From the NCBI GenBank assembly GCA_021827485.1, contig JAKAVM010000058.1, forward strand, positions 1-59,898: a stretch of 59,898 nt of DNA, written 5' to 3'. Under the pieces are notes generated by a model. The model had not been told where the DNA came from. It did not search any database and was given only the letters and a program-made list of their open reading frames with translations. The stretch's first letter is position 1. Each line of letters starts with the position of its first letter. The translations under genes and the position numbers were made by a program. Origin of the DNA: Actinomycetes bacterium (lineage in GTDB: Bacteria > Actinomycetota > Acidimicrobiia > Acidimicrobiales > JAKAVM01). Shown piece by piece: positions 16,221-24,428 of the stretch.

Positions 16221-17558
16221 ATGTTAAGCAAAGACCCAGCCACGTTGAGCCCTCGTGAGTTGTTTGACGGACGTTACAGGGTCGAGCGGCTACTGGGGAC
16301 AGGAGATCGCAAGGTAACCTACCTGGCAATCGACGAAAAACATGATCGTCAAGTAGCGCTGAGTGTTGTACGGCCAAATGCGCTTCCGCAAGATCCGGAT
16401 GGCACAGAGCGGGAAGCAAAGGTGCTTGGGCGGATCGGCAGCCACGACAACATCGTTTCGCTGTACGAATCCGAGATCGAGTCAATTCCCCAGTACATCG
16501 TGTTTGAGTATCTTGCAGGGGGGACCCTCGCCACCTTCCTGCGCCAGTCGTGTCCGCTCCCAGCGGAGACAATTTACCGCCTTGCACGCCAGGTATGTCG
16601 TGGATTGGCCCACCTACACGATAAGGGTGTTATTCACCGTGACCTTTCGCCTGCAAATATCTGGCTAGACGAGCGCGGGACTGCCCATCTGGGCGATTTC
16701 GATTCTGCCATCAGGCTCGGGGATAGCGACCAGCGGTGCCCCATAACCACGAATACCTTCGCCGCCCCAGAGGAGAAGAGCGGTGAAGCCTTAGATGTTC
16801 GCTCCGACTTGTTTTCCCTCGGCGGGCTCCTCTATGTACTGGCTATGGGCGGTGACCGACTTGGAGATGTCCGAGGGCTTCGGAGCCAGCGCACCGATCT
16901 ACCGTCATCTTTCTCTGACCTCGTTGAAGCGCTCGTGGCCTGGTCACCAACGGACCGCCCAGCCGATGCTAATGCAGTCTTGACGTGGCTTGAGCAGATT
17001 CGTAACGCTTCCAATCTCGGAAGCCTTCTCAAACAAGAGGAAAGCAATCACCTCGAGTTCAAAGCATCGCTCCTTCACCTGCACAGTCCTTTGCCAGAGG
17101 CGCTGAAGAAGAGGGTGGATAATGATACCTTGACGGTCGAGCAGGCACAAGGCGAAGCAAGGGGTGGAGTGAAGCGTGCCGCGGCCAAGACGATCTGCGC
17201 TTTCCTAAACAGCGAAGGTGGCACGCTCGTCATTGGAGTTACCGACGCTCGAGACGTTGTCGGCATCGAACCGGATTTTGCTTACTTGGGCGCGCGTCAG
17301 GATGCCGACGGGTGGCTCAACGAGTTCCAAATGTTAGTTAAAAGCACGTTGGGACCGGACACTTGGAGCTGCATCCGCGTTTCGCTTACACAGCATGAAG
17401 GTGCCACTGTCGCGCTCGTAGATTGTCCTCGGCGAGCCATCGACACATGGTTGACAATGGAGAAAAAGCAAGAGTTCTTTATCCGAGCTGCCAATGGAAC
17501 CGAAGCGTTAGAGGGACCGCGCCTCGTCAAGTATGTACGCGAGCACTGGATGTCATGA
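16221..17558 (+). CDS. Ser/Thr protein kinase fused to AlbA_2 DNA-binding domain
   Basis: Residues ~15-255 form a protein-kinase domain with catalytic loop HRDLSPANIW (His139-Arg140-Asp141, Asn146) and metal loop DFD (159-161) instead of DFG. The usual VAIK lysine is replaced by Ser48 (VALS). A lysine instead occupies the glycine-rich strand (GTGDRKVTY, Lys31), the position used by eukaryotic WNK kinases. Residues ~265-400 match the AlbA_2/Schlafen domain: ESNHLEFKASL, then AAAKTICAFLNSEGGTLVIGV. The context is a defence island: hsdM lies upstream, and a 46-codon ORF and an ImmA/PIN pair are translationally coupled downstream. I infer a DNA- or RNA-responsive defence kinase; no substrate is visible. 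Confidence 0.85.
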   Translation: MLSKDPATLSPRELFDGRYRVERLLGTGDRKVTYLAIDEKHDRQVALSVVRPNALPQDPDGTEREAKVLGRIGSHDNIVSLYESEIESIPQYIVFEYLAGGTLATFLRQSCPLPAETIYRLARQVCRGLAHLHDKGVIHRDLSPANIWLDERGTAHLGDFDSAIRLGDSDQRCPITTNTFAAPEEKSGEALDVRSDLFSLGGLLYVLAMGGDRLGDVRGLRSQRTDLPSSFSDLVEALVAWSPTDRPADANAVLTWLEQIRNASNLGSLLKQEESNHLEFKASLLHLHSPLPEALKKRVDNDTLTVEQAQGEARGGVKRAAAKTICAFLNSEGGTLVIGVTDARDVVGIEPDFAYLGARQDADGWLNEFQMLVKSTLGPDTWSCIRVSLTQHEGATVALVDCPRRAIDTWLTMEKKQEFFIRAANGTEALEGPRLVKYVREHWMS

Positions 17559-17695
17559 TCAGCGATCGGCGAGTAAGAGGGGGATTGAAGGCCAAGCTCG
17601 GGCGCAACTTCCATCTGCTCATGGCATTGGCCACCTACGAGCGCATTCCCTTTGATGGCAAAGAGTTGTCACAGGTTGGAGGTACTCTTTCCTGA
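17555..17695 (+). CDS. 46-codon ORF coupled to both neighbours
   Basis: The ATG at 17555 overlaps the kinase stop (ATGA) and the TGA at 17693-17695 overlaps the next ATG (TGATG). The frame encodes a basic 46-residue peptide (ISDRRVRGGLKAKLGRNF at its start). Overlap on both sides in a tight operon is the evidence that it is translated. It matches no family I know. It could act only as a coupling leader for the ImmA-like gene. Confidence 0.5.
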   Translation: MISDRRVRGGLKAKLGRNFHLLMALATYERIPFDGKELSQVGGTLS

Positions 17696-18849
17696 TGGCC
17701 GTATCTACGAGGGTTGAAGTAAAACCGGAGTTGCTGGCTTGGGCACGCGAGCGCTCTGGCCTCGACCCTAGCTACCTAGAACATCGTTTCCCGATGTTGA
17801 ACGACTGGAAACAAGGAAACCGTCAACCTACTCTCAAGCAATTGGAGGACTTTGCTCGCGCTACCCACACCCCTATCGGTTTCATGTTTCTATCAGAGCC
17901 ACCCGAAGAGCGCTTGCCGATTCCCGACTACCGCACGGTCGGTGATTTAGGTATTATCCGCCCCAGCCCAAACCTTTTGGACACTATCTTCCAATGCCAA
18001 CAACGTCAGGAGTGGTACAAAGAGTTCGCACAAGTTACGCGCGAAGATGCTGTCAGCCTAATTGGATCGCTAACGATGTCGATGCGCGTCAATGAAGCAG
18101 CTGACATAATAAGAGAGGCGCTTGGGTTCTCCATTAGTGAACGTGGTTCAACATGGACTGAAGCACTTCGAATCCTCATCGATCAAGCCGAGAAACTCGG
18201 GGTGCTAGTCATGGTTAGCGGAGTGGTAGGGAGTAATAACTATCGCAAGCTGGATCCTCGGGAGTTTCGTGGCTTTGCCCTCGTTGATCAACTTGCCCCA
18301 CTAGTGTTCATAAACGGTGCGGACACGAAGGCGGCTCAGATCTTTACCTTAACGCATGAACTTGTCCATCTCTTCCTGGGTGAAACAGCTCTTGATGACG
18401 TCGACCTTGCCTCAGCTCCCACGATCCCCACTGAACGCTGGTGCAATCAAGTAGCGGCCGAACTTCTCGTCCCGAAGGCGTTATTGGACACCGATTTCGA
18501 CGGAGAAACCCAACCCACAGAAGAACTCGAGCGCCTTGCAAGGAAATTCAAGGTGAGCACCCTCGTCCTTCTTCGTCGTGTCCATGACATCGGTCGCCTG
18601 GATTGGGATAGCTACAAGCAGGCTTATCGAGATGAGCTAGCGCGGATCCTGCAGATATTGGGCGAGCGACCATCAGGACGTGGAAACTTCTTCAATACTC
18701 AGCCTGCCCGGGTGAGTAAGCGCTTCGCCCGAGCCGTCATCACGAGTACTTTAGAGGGTCAGACCCTTCATCGCGATGCGTTTCAAATGTTGGGCTTCAA
18801 GAAACTTTCTACTTTCGAGGAGTTAGTTAGTCGGCTTGGTGCTGGCTAA
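17695..18849 (+). CDS. XRE-type HTH plus ImmA/IrrE metallopeptidase (antitoxin-like)
   Basis: The N-terminal ~75 residues form an HTH-like region (LNDWKQGNRQPTLKQLEDFARAT) followed by the FMFLSEPPEERLPIPDYRT linker typical of ImmA/IrrE proteins. The peptidase domain has an intact zinc motif HELVH (His221-His225) in TLTHELVHLFLG, and the downstream helix ERWCNQVAAELLVP. Such proteins sense stress or cleave a repressor. In this arrangement, directly followed by a DUF4411 PIN-like gene, they form a recognised toxin-antitoxin-type pair. The stop overlaps the next start by one base. Confidence 0.85.
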   Translation: MAVSTRVEVKPELLAWARERSGLDPSYLEHRFPMLNDWKQGNRQPTLKQLEDFARATHTPIGFMFLSEPPEERLPIPDYRTVGDLGIIRPSPNLLDTIFQCQQRQEWYKEFAQVTREDAVSLIGSLTMSMRVNEAADIIREALGFSISERGSTWTEALRILIDQAEKLGVLVMVSGVVGSNNYRKLDPREFRGFALVDQLAPLVFINGADTKAAQIFTLTHELVHLFLGETALDDVDLASAPTIPTERWCNQVAAELLVPKALLDTDFDGETQPTEELERLARKFKVSTLVLLRRVHDIGRLDWDSYKQAYRDELARILQILGERPSGRGNFFNTQPARVSKRFARAVITSTLEGQTLHRDAFQMLGFKKLSTFEELVSRLGAG

Positions 18850-19337
18850 TGGCGTATCTACTTGACACGAACGTCTTTATCGACGCTAAAAATCGCTATT
18901 ACGGATTCGATTTCTGTCCAGCTTTTTGGGAATGGATCGATCAAGCTCACGTCGACGGAATAGTGTTTAGTATCGACAAAGTAGCGAGTGAGCTAAATAT
19001 CATAGATGACGAACTCTCCACCTGGGCCAACCAACACACTAATGAGTTTTTTCTAGAGGCTGATGCCGCATTGATTCCGAGCCTTCGGATCACCAGCAAC
19101 TGGGCAAACGGTGCAGGCTATGAGCCTGCGGCAGTCGCTACTTTCCTCCAAGACGTCGATTATTACCTTGTAGCGCGTGCTCACGCACTTGGTTATGTAG
19201 TGGTCACCCACGAAGTAGTCTCGACCTCCAAGAAGAAGATAAAGATTCCCGACGCTTGCCTTGGCATCGGCGTGAGATATCTAACACCGTTTGAAATGCT
19301 TCGGATCGAAAGAGCTAGATTTGTCATCTCATCGTGA
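18849..19337 (+). CDS. DUF4411 PIN-like toxin
   Basis: This 162-residue protein opens with YLLDTNVFIDAKNRYYGFDF, the DUF4411 signature in which Asp6 (DTN) is the first PIN-fold metal ligand. A later KVASELN supplies an acidic residue, and DYYLVARAHALGYVVVTHE matches the third PIN motif. PIN proteins are Mg-dependent ribonucleases; DUF4411 is found paired with ImmA/IrrE-HTH proteins as here. I infer that this is the toxin and the upstream gene its partner. This is the last gene of the defence island. Confidence 0.85.
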   Translation: MAYLLDTNVFIDAKNRYYGFDFCPAFWEWIDQAHVDGIVFSIDKVASELNIIDDELSTWANQHTNEFFLEADAALIPSLRITSNWANGAGYEPAAVATFLQDVDYYLVARAHALGYVVVTHEVVSTSKKKIKIPDACLGIGVRYLTPFEMLRIERARFVISS

Positions 19338-19393
19338 GATCCTCCGACGGATTACGGAATAGTGATGTCGCACCCTTCTGTTACCCTTCAAAC

Positions 19394-22192
19394 ATGAAAC
19401 ACTTTTTGAAGTTCGTTATGCGGCTGGTACTTATTGTGGCTTTAGGCATGCTCTTTCTCGTCCAAACCTTAGCCTCGCCTGTCTTTGGCGGCTCATATGG
19501 ACCAAAATCTTTGGTGGGGCAATCTGACCAATTAGCTAGAAATCACCTTGTAAGAATGGAACCCGCTCTTGCGCCCGATGCAAGGGTGGTGGGCGTACCG
19601 CCCATGATTAGGGTGGACATCACTTTGAAACTGTCTCATCCGGTTCAAGCAGCCCGCTTTGCCTACGAGGTATCGGATCCTAAATCATCACTTTTCCGTC
19701 ACTTTTTGGCCAAAGGACAGTTCAACCAAGATTTTGGACCAAGCCCAAGCGAAGTTCATCGTGTGCAAGGTGAGTTGGCTTCACTTGGACTTTCCACGTC
19801 AGTGCAGCCTGTCGGATATGTATTAGAAGCTTACGCTCCTACCAAGACAGTCGACGATGCTTTCCATACCAGGGTTGACAATTTTATGATGCCTGGTAAC
19901 AGAATTGCTCATTCAAATATATCGCCTGTGTACTTACCTTCTAACATATCGCCAGACGTTATGAATATAACGGGGCTCTCCGATGTATCCCAAGCGGTGC
20001 CGCAGGGTAATCTAAGTCCCTCCTTGAAGCAACCATATTCCAAGACTGGCAAGACTCGCTTAGCTACCGGAGGACCTCAACCTTGCCAAAGTGCAGTAAG
20101 CACGGGAGCACTAACTGCTGACCAGTTAGCTAGTGCTTATAGCTTCAGTGGAGCTTATCAAGCTGGCTATGAGGGCCAGGGAGAGACTATTGCTCTAGTT
20201 GAGTTAGGTTCTGGCTGGAATCCTAACGATATATACACTTATGAATCATGTTACGGGATCAACAATGACATCCACTACGTGGATGTAGACGGCGCGGACT
20301 ATGAAACCATGAACAGTGGAAGCTTTGAACCTACTCTGGACATAGAAGATGCAGTAAGTCTGGCCCCTCAGGCTAAGATCATTACCTATGAAACGCCAGA
20401 TCTTTCTATTCTATCGGAACAGGATGCCTTATCGGCTATTGCCTCAAATGATTCAAGTCAAATAGTAAGTATTAGCTATGGAGGCTGTGAAGATCCATAT
20501 GGCGACCAGTCCATCAACACAATCCTCGAACAGTTAGCATCTCAGGGAAATAGTATCTTTGCCGCCTCCGGCGACACCGGTGCAAACTGTTCCGACATAA
20601 CTAGTAACGGGACTACTTATAGTCTTGGGGTATCATTCCCTGCAAGTAGCCCCTACGTTACCGGCGTAGGTGGAACGCAAATGAGTTCAGTGGGACCACC
20701 ACCTGTCGAATCTACTTGGAATGATGGAACGGGCTCCAACGGGGTTATTGCCGCATCAGGAGGAGGCTGCTCTAAGGAATTTTACCAACCACAGTTTCAA
20801 GCTAACTATTTTGGCGATACCTATCCCAATAGCACATACTGTAGGGAAGTTCCCGATGTATCGGCACTTGCGGGTTCGCCCGGATATTCCGTGTACTACT
20901 CAGGGTCTTCAACTAATGGCACTATCGGTTGGCAGATCGGGGGAGGCACAAGCGCCGCGAGTCCCCTATGGGCGGCACTTCTTGCGGTTAGCAACTCAGA
21001 TTGCAATCGTGATTTTGGCCCTATCAATCCGTCAATTTACAAATACTCTTCGCAATACCTAAACGACGTAACCTCGGGAAACAATGGGTATTATTACGCC
21101 GGAGTTGGATATGACATGACGACAGGGCTTGGATCTCCCAATGGAAGTGCATTTATGTGCACTGTAGGAAGTCCAACGGCTACAACCACAACAACTTCGA
21201 CAACTTTGTCACCAACTACTACAACAACGACTACTTCAACTACGTCGCCGATCATCAACATACCAACGACTACTTCAACAACATTGTCACCAACTACTAC
21301 AACGGTGGCACCTACAACTACTCTCCCAGCGACAACAACCGCTGCCCCTCCACAAAATCCAGTCCCAAAGAACAACCAGCCTGGGTACTGGTTATTGGGC
21401 TCTGATGGAAGTGTCTATAGTTTTGGTTCTGCGAACTTTTATGGCTCAGCATCTGCATTGGGTCCGGCTAGCGCTATGGCTGCAACCGCCGATGGAGGGG
21501 GCTATTGGCTTGCATCTTCTAACGGTGCTGTCCAAGCTTTTGGGGATGCAATCGACTATCCTCTTAGCGCATTTCCAACAACTTCAGTTGTTGCAATTGC
21601 TTCCACCCGTGACGGCAACGGATTCTGGTTGGCAACTTCAGGAGGTCAAGTCATTGAAGCTGGAGATGCGCAAGCCTACGGTTCTCCTGCCCTACAAGGT
21701 ATTTCTCTCACCGCTCCCATTATCGCAATGGCTGTTACTAAGAGTGGAGATGGCTATTGGCTGGTAGCTGCTGATGGTGGGATATTTAGCTTTGGCAATG
21801 CAAGTTTTTATGGTTCATCTGGTCAAATCAATCCTGCATTTGCCGCCGGTGGGTCTAACTCCTTTGTGCCCAATAAGCCGATAATCGGAATTGTCGCTAC
21901 CGTTGATGGAGGCGGCTACTGGATGGTTGGAACTGATGGTGGGGTCTTTGCTTTTGGCGATGCAGGATTTGTTGGATCATCTGGCCAAATCAATCCGGCA
22001 CTTCCCGCTGGTGGGTCTAACTCCTTTGTCCCCAATAAACCAATAATCGGAATTGTTGCCAGCGCTGATGGAGGCGGCTACTGGATGGTTGGGGCTGATG
22101 GTGGAGTCTTTGCTTTTGGCGATGCAGGATTTGTTGGATCCCTTGGGAACAACCCACCGGCCAATCCAATTGTTGCAATCGTAGGCGACTAA
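19394..22192 (+). CDS. Secreted S53 peptidase (sedolisin/kumamolisin) with GYW repeat domain
   Basis: Counting from the ATG at 19394, a signal peptide covers about 1-30 (FLKFVMRLVLIVALGMLFL). A pro-kumamolisin activation domain spans ~60-200 and the S53 catalytic domain ~240-590. The tetrad is intact: Glu312 and Asp316 (EPTLD), Asp394 (SGDTG) and Ser520 (GGTSAASP). A Thr-rich linker (~595-655) leads to C-terminal repeats of ~54 residues with GYWLVAADGG and FSFGNASFYGS elements. These enzymes are acid-active endopeptidases, fitting an acidic habitat. The GTG at 19334 overlapping the DUF4411 stop would add 20 residues unlike a signal peptide, so I reject it. Confidence 0.9.
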   Translation: MKHFLKFVMRLVLIVALGMLFLVQTLASPVFGGSYGPKSLVGQSDQLARNHLVRMEPALAPDARVVGVPPMIRVDITLKLSHPVQAARFAYEVSDPKSSLFRHFLAKGQFNQDFGPSPSEVHRVQGELASLGLSTSVQPVGYVLEAYAPTKTVDDAFHTRVDNFMMPGNRIAHSNISPVYLPSNISPDVMNITGLSDVSQAVPQGNLSPSLKQPYSKTGKTRLATGGPQPCQSAVSTGALTADQLASAYSFSGAYQAGYEGQGETIALVELGSGWNPNDIYTYESCYGINNDIHYVDVDGADYETMNSGSFEPTLDIEDAVSLAPQAKIITYETPDLSILSEQDALSAIASNDSSQIVSISYGGCEDPYGDQSINTILEQLASQGNSIFAASGDTGANCSDITSNGTTYSLGVSFPASSPYVTGVGGTQMSSVGPPPVESTWNDGTGSNGVIAASGGGCSKEFYQPQFQANYFGDTYPNSTYCREVPDVSALAGSPGYSVYYSGSSTNGTIGWQIGGGTSAASPLWAALLAVSNSDCNRDFGPINPSIYKYSSQYLNDVTSGNNGYYYAGVGYDMTTGLGSPNGSAFMCTVGSPTATTTTTSTTLSPTTTTTTTSTTSPIINIPTTTSTTLSPTTTTVAPTTTLPATTTAAPPQNPVPKNNQPGYWLLGSDGSVYSFGSANFYGSASALGPASAMAATADGGGYWLASSNGAVQAFGDAIDYPLSAFPTTSVVAIASTRDGNGFWLATSGGQVIEAGDAQAYGSPALQGISLTAPIIAMAVTKSGDGYWLVAADGGIFSFGNASFYGSSGQINPAFAAGGSNSFVPNKPIIGIVATVDGGGYWMVGTDGGVFAFGDAGFVGSSGQINPALPAGGSNSFVPNKPIIGIVASADGGGYWMVGADGGVFAFGDAGFVGSLGNNPPANPIVAIVGD
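21817..22150 (+). repeat. 162-bp near-identical repeats in the sedolisin C-terminus
   Basis: Two adjacent units starting near 21821 and 21983 are nearly identical (ggYcaaatcaatcc start), with a period of 162 bp or 54 codons. They encode the GYW...GGVFAFGDAGF(Y/V)GS module. More diverged modules precede them from about 21380. Confidence 0.85.
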
Positions 22193-22276
22193 CAACTTAT
22201 CGTAGACCGATAGCTATGAGGTAGAACGAATATAGTTTATCTTAGGACATCCGAGAGTGCCTGGTGAGAAATAGTC

Positions 22277-23134
22277 CTATTGAAGCAAGAACTGGAAGTT
22301 ATTACGAAGCCTCTCGATGTATGTTACGCAGATGACTTCGACGGTGTCGGCTTGCATGGCGGGAAACAGCGCACGCTGTGCCATGAGAACCCCACTACCT
22401 CCACGGCGGCCAAATAGCTCATCAAGATATTGAATCGCATTGCGAGTTGGCTCGCCGGCAATCTCGTTTTCAATGAGCATTGCGAATGTGGTCGCCATTT
22501 CTGACGGAATTGTTACTTGCATGAGACGAAGGACATCGGCAGCATCCTTGTCATTGAGCCGGTTGATTTTGTTGACGGCGACGCGGTCATGAATTTTGTG
22601 TGCCTTTGCGATCAAGAGTGCTGCGACTCCAGCGACATCCACCTCAATTGAACGCATATCCAAGGAATCGAGCGCTGCAATTATCATCGGCGATCTATCG
22701 ATGAGCGCTGCTTCGAGACCAGCAGCTTTGCGAGCGGCAGAGTTACCGTGGCCACCGAGCCGCACTCCTCTCCTACCACCCCTAGGTGCAAACCCGTCAG
22801 GAACTATCAAGTCGACAGGGACCATGACCCGTTGGCCATCAATATCGGCCGGAGCTTCCCAGATCCCCGGTTGATGACGATCTCCAAGTTTCAGAGAGAA
22901 GTTTGCTGATTTCATCGCCTCTTCGAGCTGTGGGAATTCGGAAAGTAACGATGGATTGATAACCAAGTCGCCATCGATAGTAAACGGCGCGATGGCAAGA
23001 TCAGAGTTACCACTACGTAGATATACAGCTTGGGCACCGCAAAGGATCACAGCACGGCCGTGAGGAGCAAGCGCAAATAGAGCATCGAGGAGTATTCGGC
23101 GCGCTGCGACGTATCGGGGATCAAACTCCATCAC
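22277..23134 (-). CDS. Nucleotidyltransferase-like protein (AbiEii-like toxin candidate)
   Basis: The N-terminal part has a minimal nucleotidyltransferase layout: ILCGAQAVYLRSG, then FTIDGDLVIN with the expected acidic pair, and VPVDLIVPDGF with a third acidic residue. The C-terminal part is helical (LLIAKAHKIHDRVA, then DKDAADVLRLM), as in AbiEii/nucleotidyltransferase toxins. It lies downstream of and in the same direction as a winged-helix protein, the AbiEi-AbiEii order. I infer a type IV toxin-antitoxin-like pair. Assignment to AbiEii specifically is uncertain because similarity is limited to motifs. Confidence 0.6.
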   Translation of the reverse strand: MMEFDPRYVAARRILLDALFALAPHGRAVILCGAQAVYLRSGNSDLAIAPFTIDGDLVINPSLLSEFPQLEEAMKSANFSLKLGDRHQPGIWEAPADIDGQRVMVPVDLIVPDGFAPRGGRRGVRLGGHGNSAARKAAGLEAALIDRSPMIIAALDSLDMRSIEVDVAGVAALLIAKAHKIHDRVAVNKINRLNDKDAADVLRLMQVTIPSEMATTFAMLIENEIAGEPTRNAIQYLDELFGRRGGSGVLMAQRALFPAMQADTVEVICVTYIERLRNNFQFLLQ

Positions 23135-23185
23135 AACGCCCCAAGCGGGCTGAGGCTTGTATCGTCGAGGAAGTCACTTTATGAA

Positions 23186-24328
23186 TTACTCGTTGCTTTT
23201 TGCAATGTTGCGATTGCGCAGCTGAGTTATCGACGCTGTCCGCCACTGCGCTTCATTTCGAAGCATCCAGTCGATAAGTGCTGATCCTTCCGCTGGCATT
23301 CTTCCGTTACCCGTGAGACAGTCGACGACAACTTGAGAGGGTGCAGCGTATTTAACAATGTCTATCTGTGTTACGCGTTCCCAAACGACAGGATCGAACG
23401 GGCGTAGAAGAATAACATTCGCACCCCGGTCCGCTGGTATGAGCCCGAGTGCTCGCGCAGTGTTGTCGACATCGCTGCAAAATGCAGCCAATAGCGTTGG
23501 GGCGGAGACAGGAGCCCAGCGAATCGCTGCAAATGAACCGGTTACTGCGACTTGAGTTTCATCAGGAATACAAGAAAGTTGCCCAATTACATTTTCAGGA
23601 CCCATTGGTGCTACAAACATTGATGCATCATTTGAATTGAGTAGATCATAGGATTCTGCCCACCTCCGCAACAGAGCTGCGATGTCAATACTTTCCACAT
23701 GTCCGGAGCGCGACCGCTCTATTAGAGCTTCGCTATTGAGAGTATCGAGCAAGCGAGAGACGTACCCGGGCGCAAGGCCAATCGCTTTTGCGATTTCGGT
23801 AACTCCATAGGGAGGCCTCACATCGACGAGCAGACGGATGAGTCTTGCTGCTTTAGGTCCTCTTACCCTTGCCGCACCACGTGCCAACGGCTCTGGATCG
23901 TGCGTTGCTCCCTGGGTACTAATAAAGAGAGTCGGATATTCGAGCCGAATCGAGACATTCCCGGTAAGGTCGAAGTAATTGATGCCCTGCGCTCTGAGTA
24001 GCTCCTGGGATCGCGCGCTAAGCCATGGAGCAATAACTAGTATCGGGATCTGGGGAGAGAGGTTCCGGACTGTTCGGGCAATACCGGAGAGGAGAAGTTC
24101 TGCGTCACGTGGAGCAAATGAGCGGCGAACCTCAATGGCAATTGTAATGAAATTAGTGGGTGTCGTGATATCGATTGCCGTGTCTGCGAAAGCCGTACTG
24201 TTCCGCTCGGAGCTGAGATCCGACCGGCTGGATCGCTTTATGGTCCACTTACTGGGCAGGCGATCTTGGAGCCAGGAAACAGCGGCGTTGATCAGCTCTG
24301 TTTCTTCTGTAGTCGGATTTGCGATCAT
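23186..24328 (-). CDS. Nuclease-like N-terminus plus winged-helix regulator (AbiEi-like candidate)
   Basis: Residues ~40-130 look like a PD-(D/E)XK-type fold: TAIDIT, then FITIAIEVRRSF with Arg in place of the usual Lys, then IPILVIAPWLS. Residues ~170-220 form a winged helix (GVTEIAKAIGLAPGYVSRLLDTL). The C-terminal third (VAVTGSFAAIRWAPVSAP, then ADRGANVILLRPFD) recurs in a regulator family I cannot name. As first gene of the pair it is the probable antitoxin and autoregulator. The ATG at 24328 lies just after an AT-rich stretch suited to a promoter. The replaced Lys suggests the nuclease domain is inactive or binds only. Confidence 0.55.
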   Translation of the reverse strand: MIANPTTEETELINAAVSWLQDRLPSKWTIKRSSRSDLSSERNSTAFADTAIDITTPTNFITIAIEVRRSFAPRDAELLLSGIARTVRNLSPQIPILVIAPWLSARSQELLRAQGINYFDLTGNVSIRLEYPTLFISTQGATHDPEPLARGAARVRGPKAARLIRLLVDVRPPYGVTEIAKAIGLAPGYVSRLLDTLNSEALIERSRSGHVESIDIAALLRRWAESYDLLNSNDASMFVAPMGPENVIGQLSCIPDETQVAVTGSFAAIRWAPVSAPTLLAAFCSDVDNTARALGLIPADRGANVILLRPFDPVVWERVTQIDIVKYAAPSQVVVDCLTGNGRMPAEGSALIDWMLRNEAQWRTASITQLRNRNIAKSNE

Positions 24329-24428
24329 GGCAATTTAGTATAACAGAAAAATATTGCCTGTAACTAGCCATTTGCTTTTATGACAAAACAGCTGATATAG
24401 GAAATCTTTTCTGCAGTACGTTTGGCCT

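Noticed and set aside
7700..19400. Integrase, transposase or att repeats bounding the defence island
   Set aside because: I saw no integrase or transposase gene and no matching direct repeats at the two composition boundaries.
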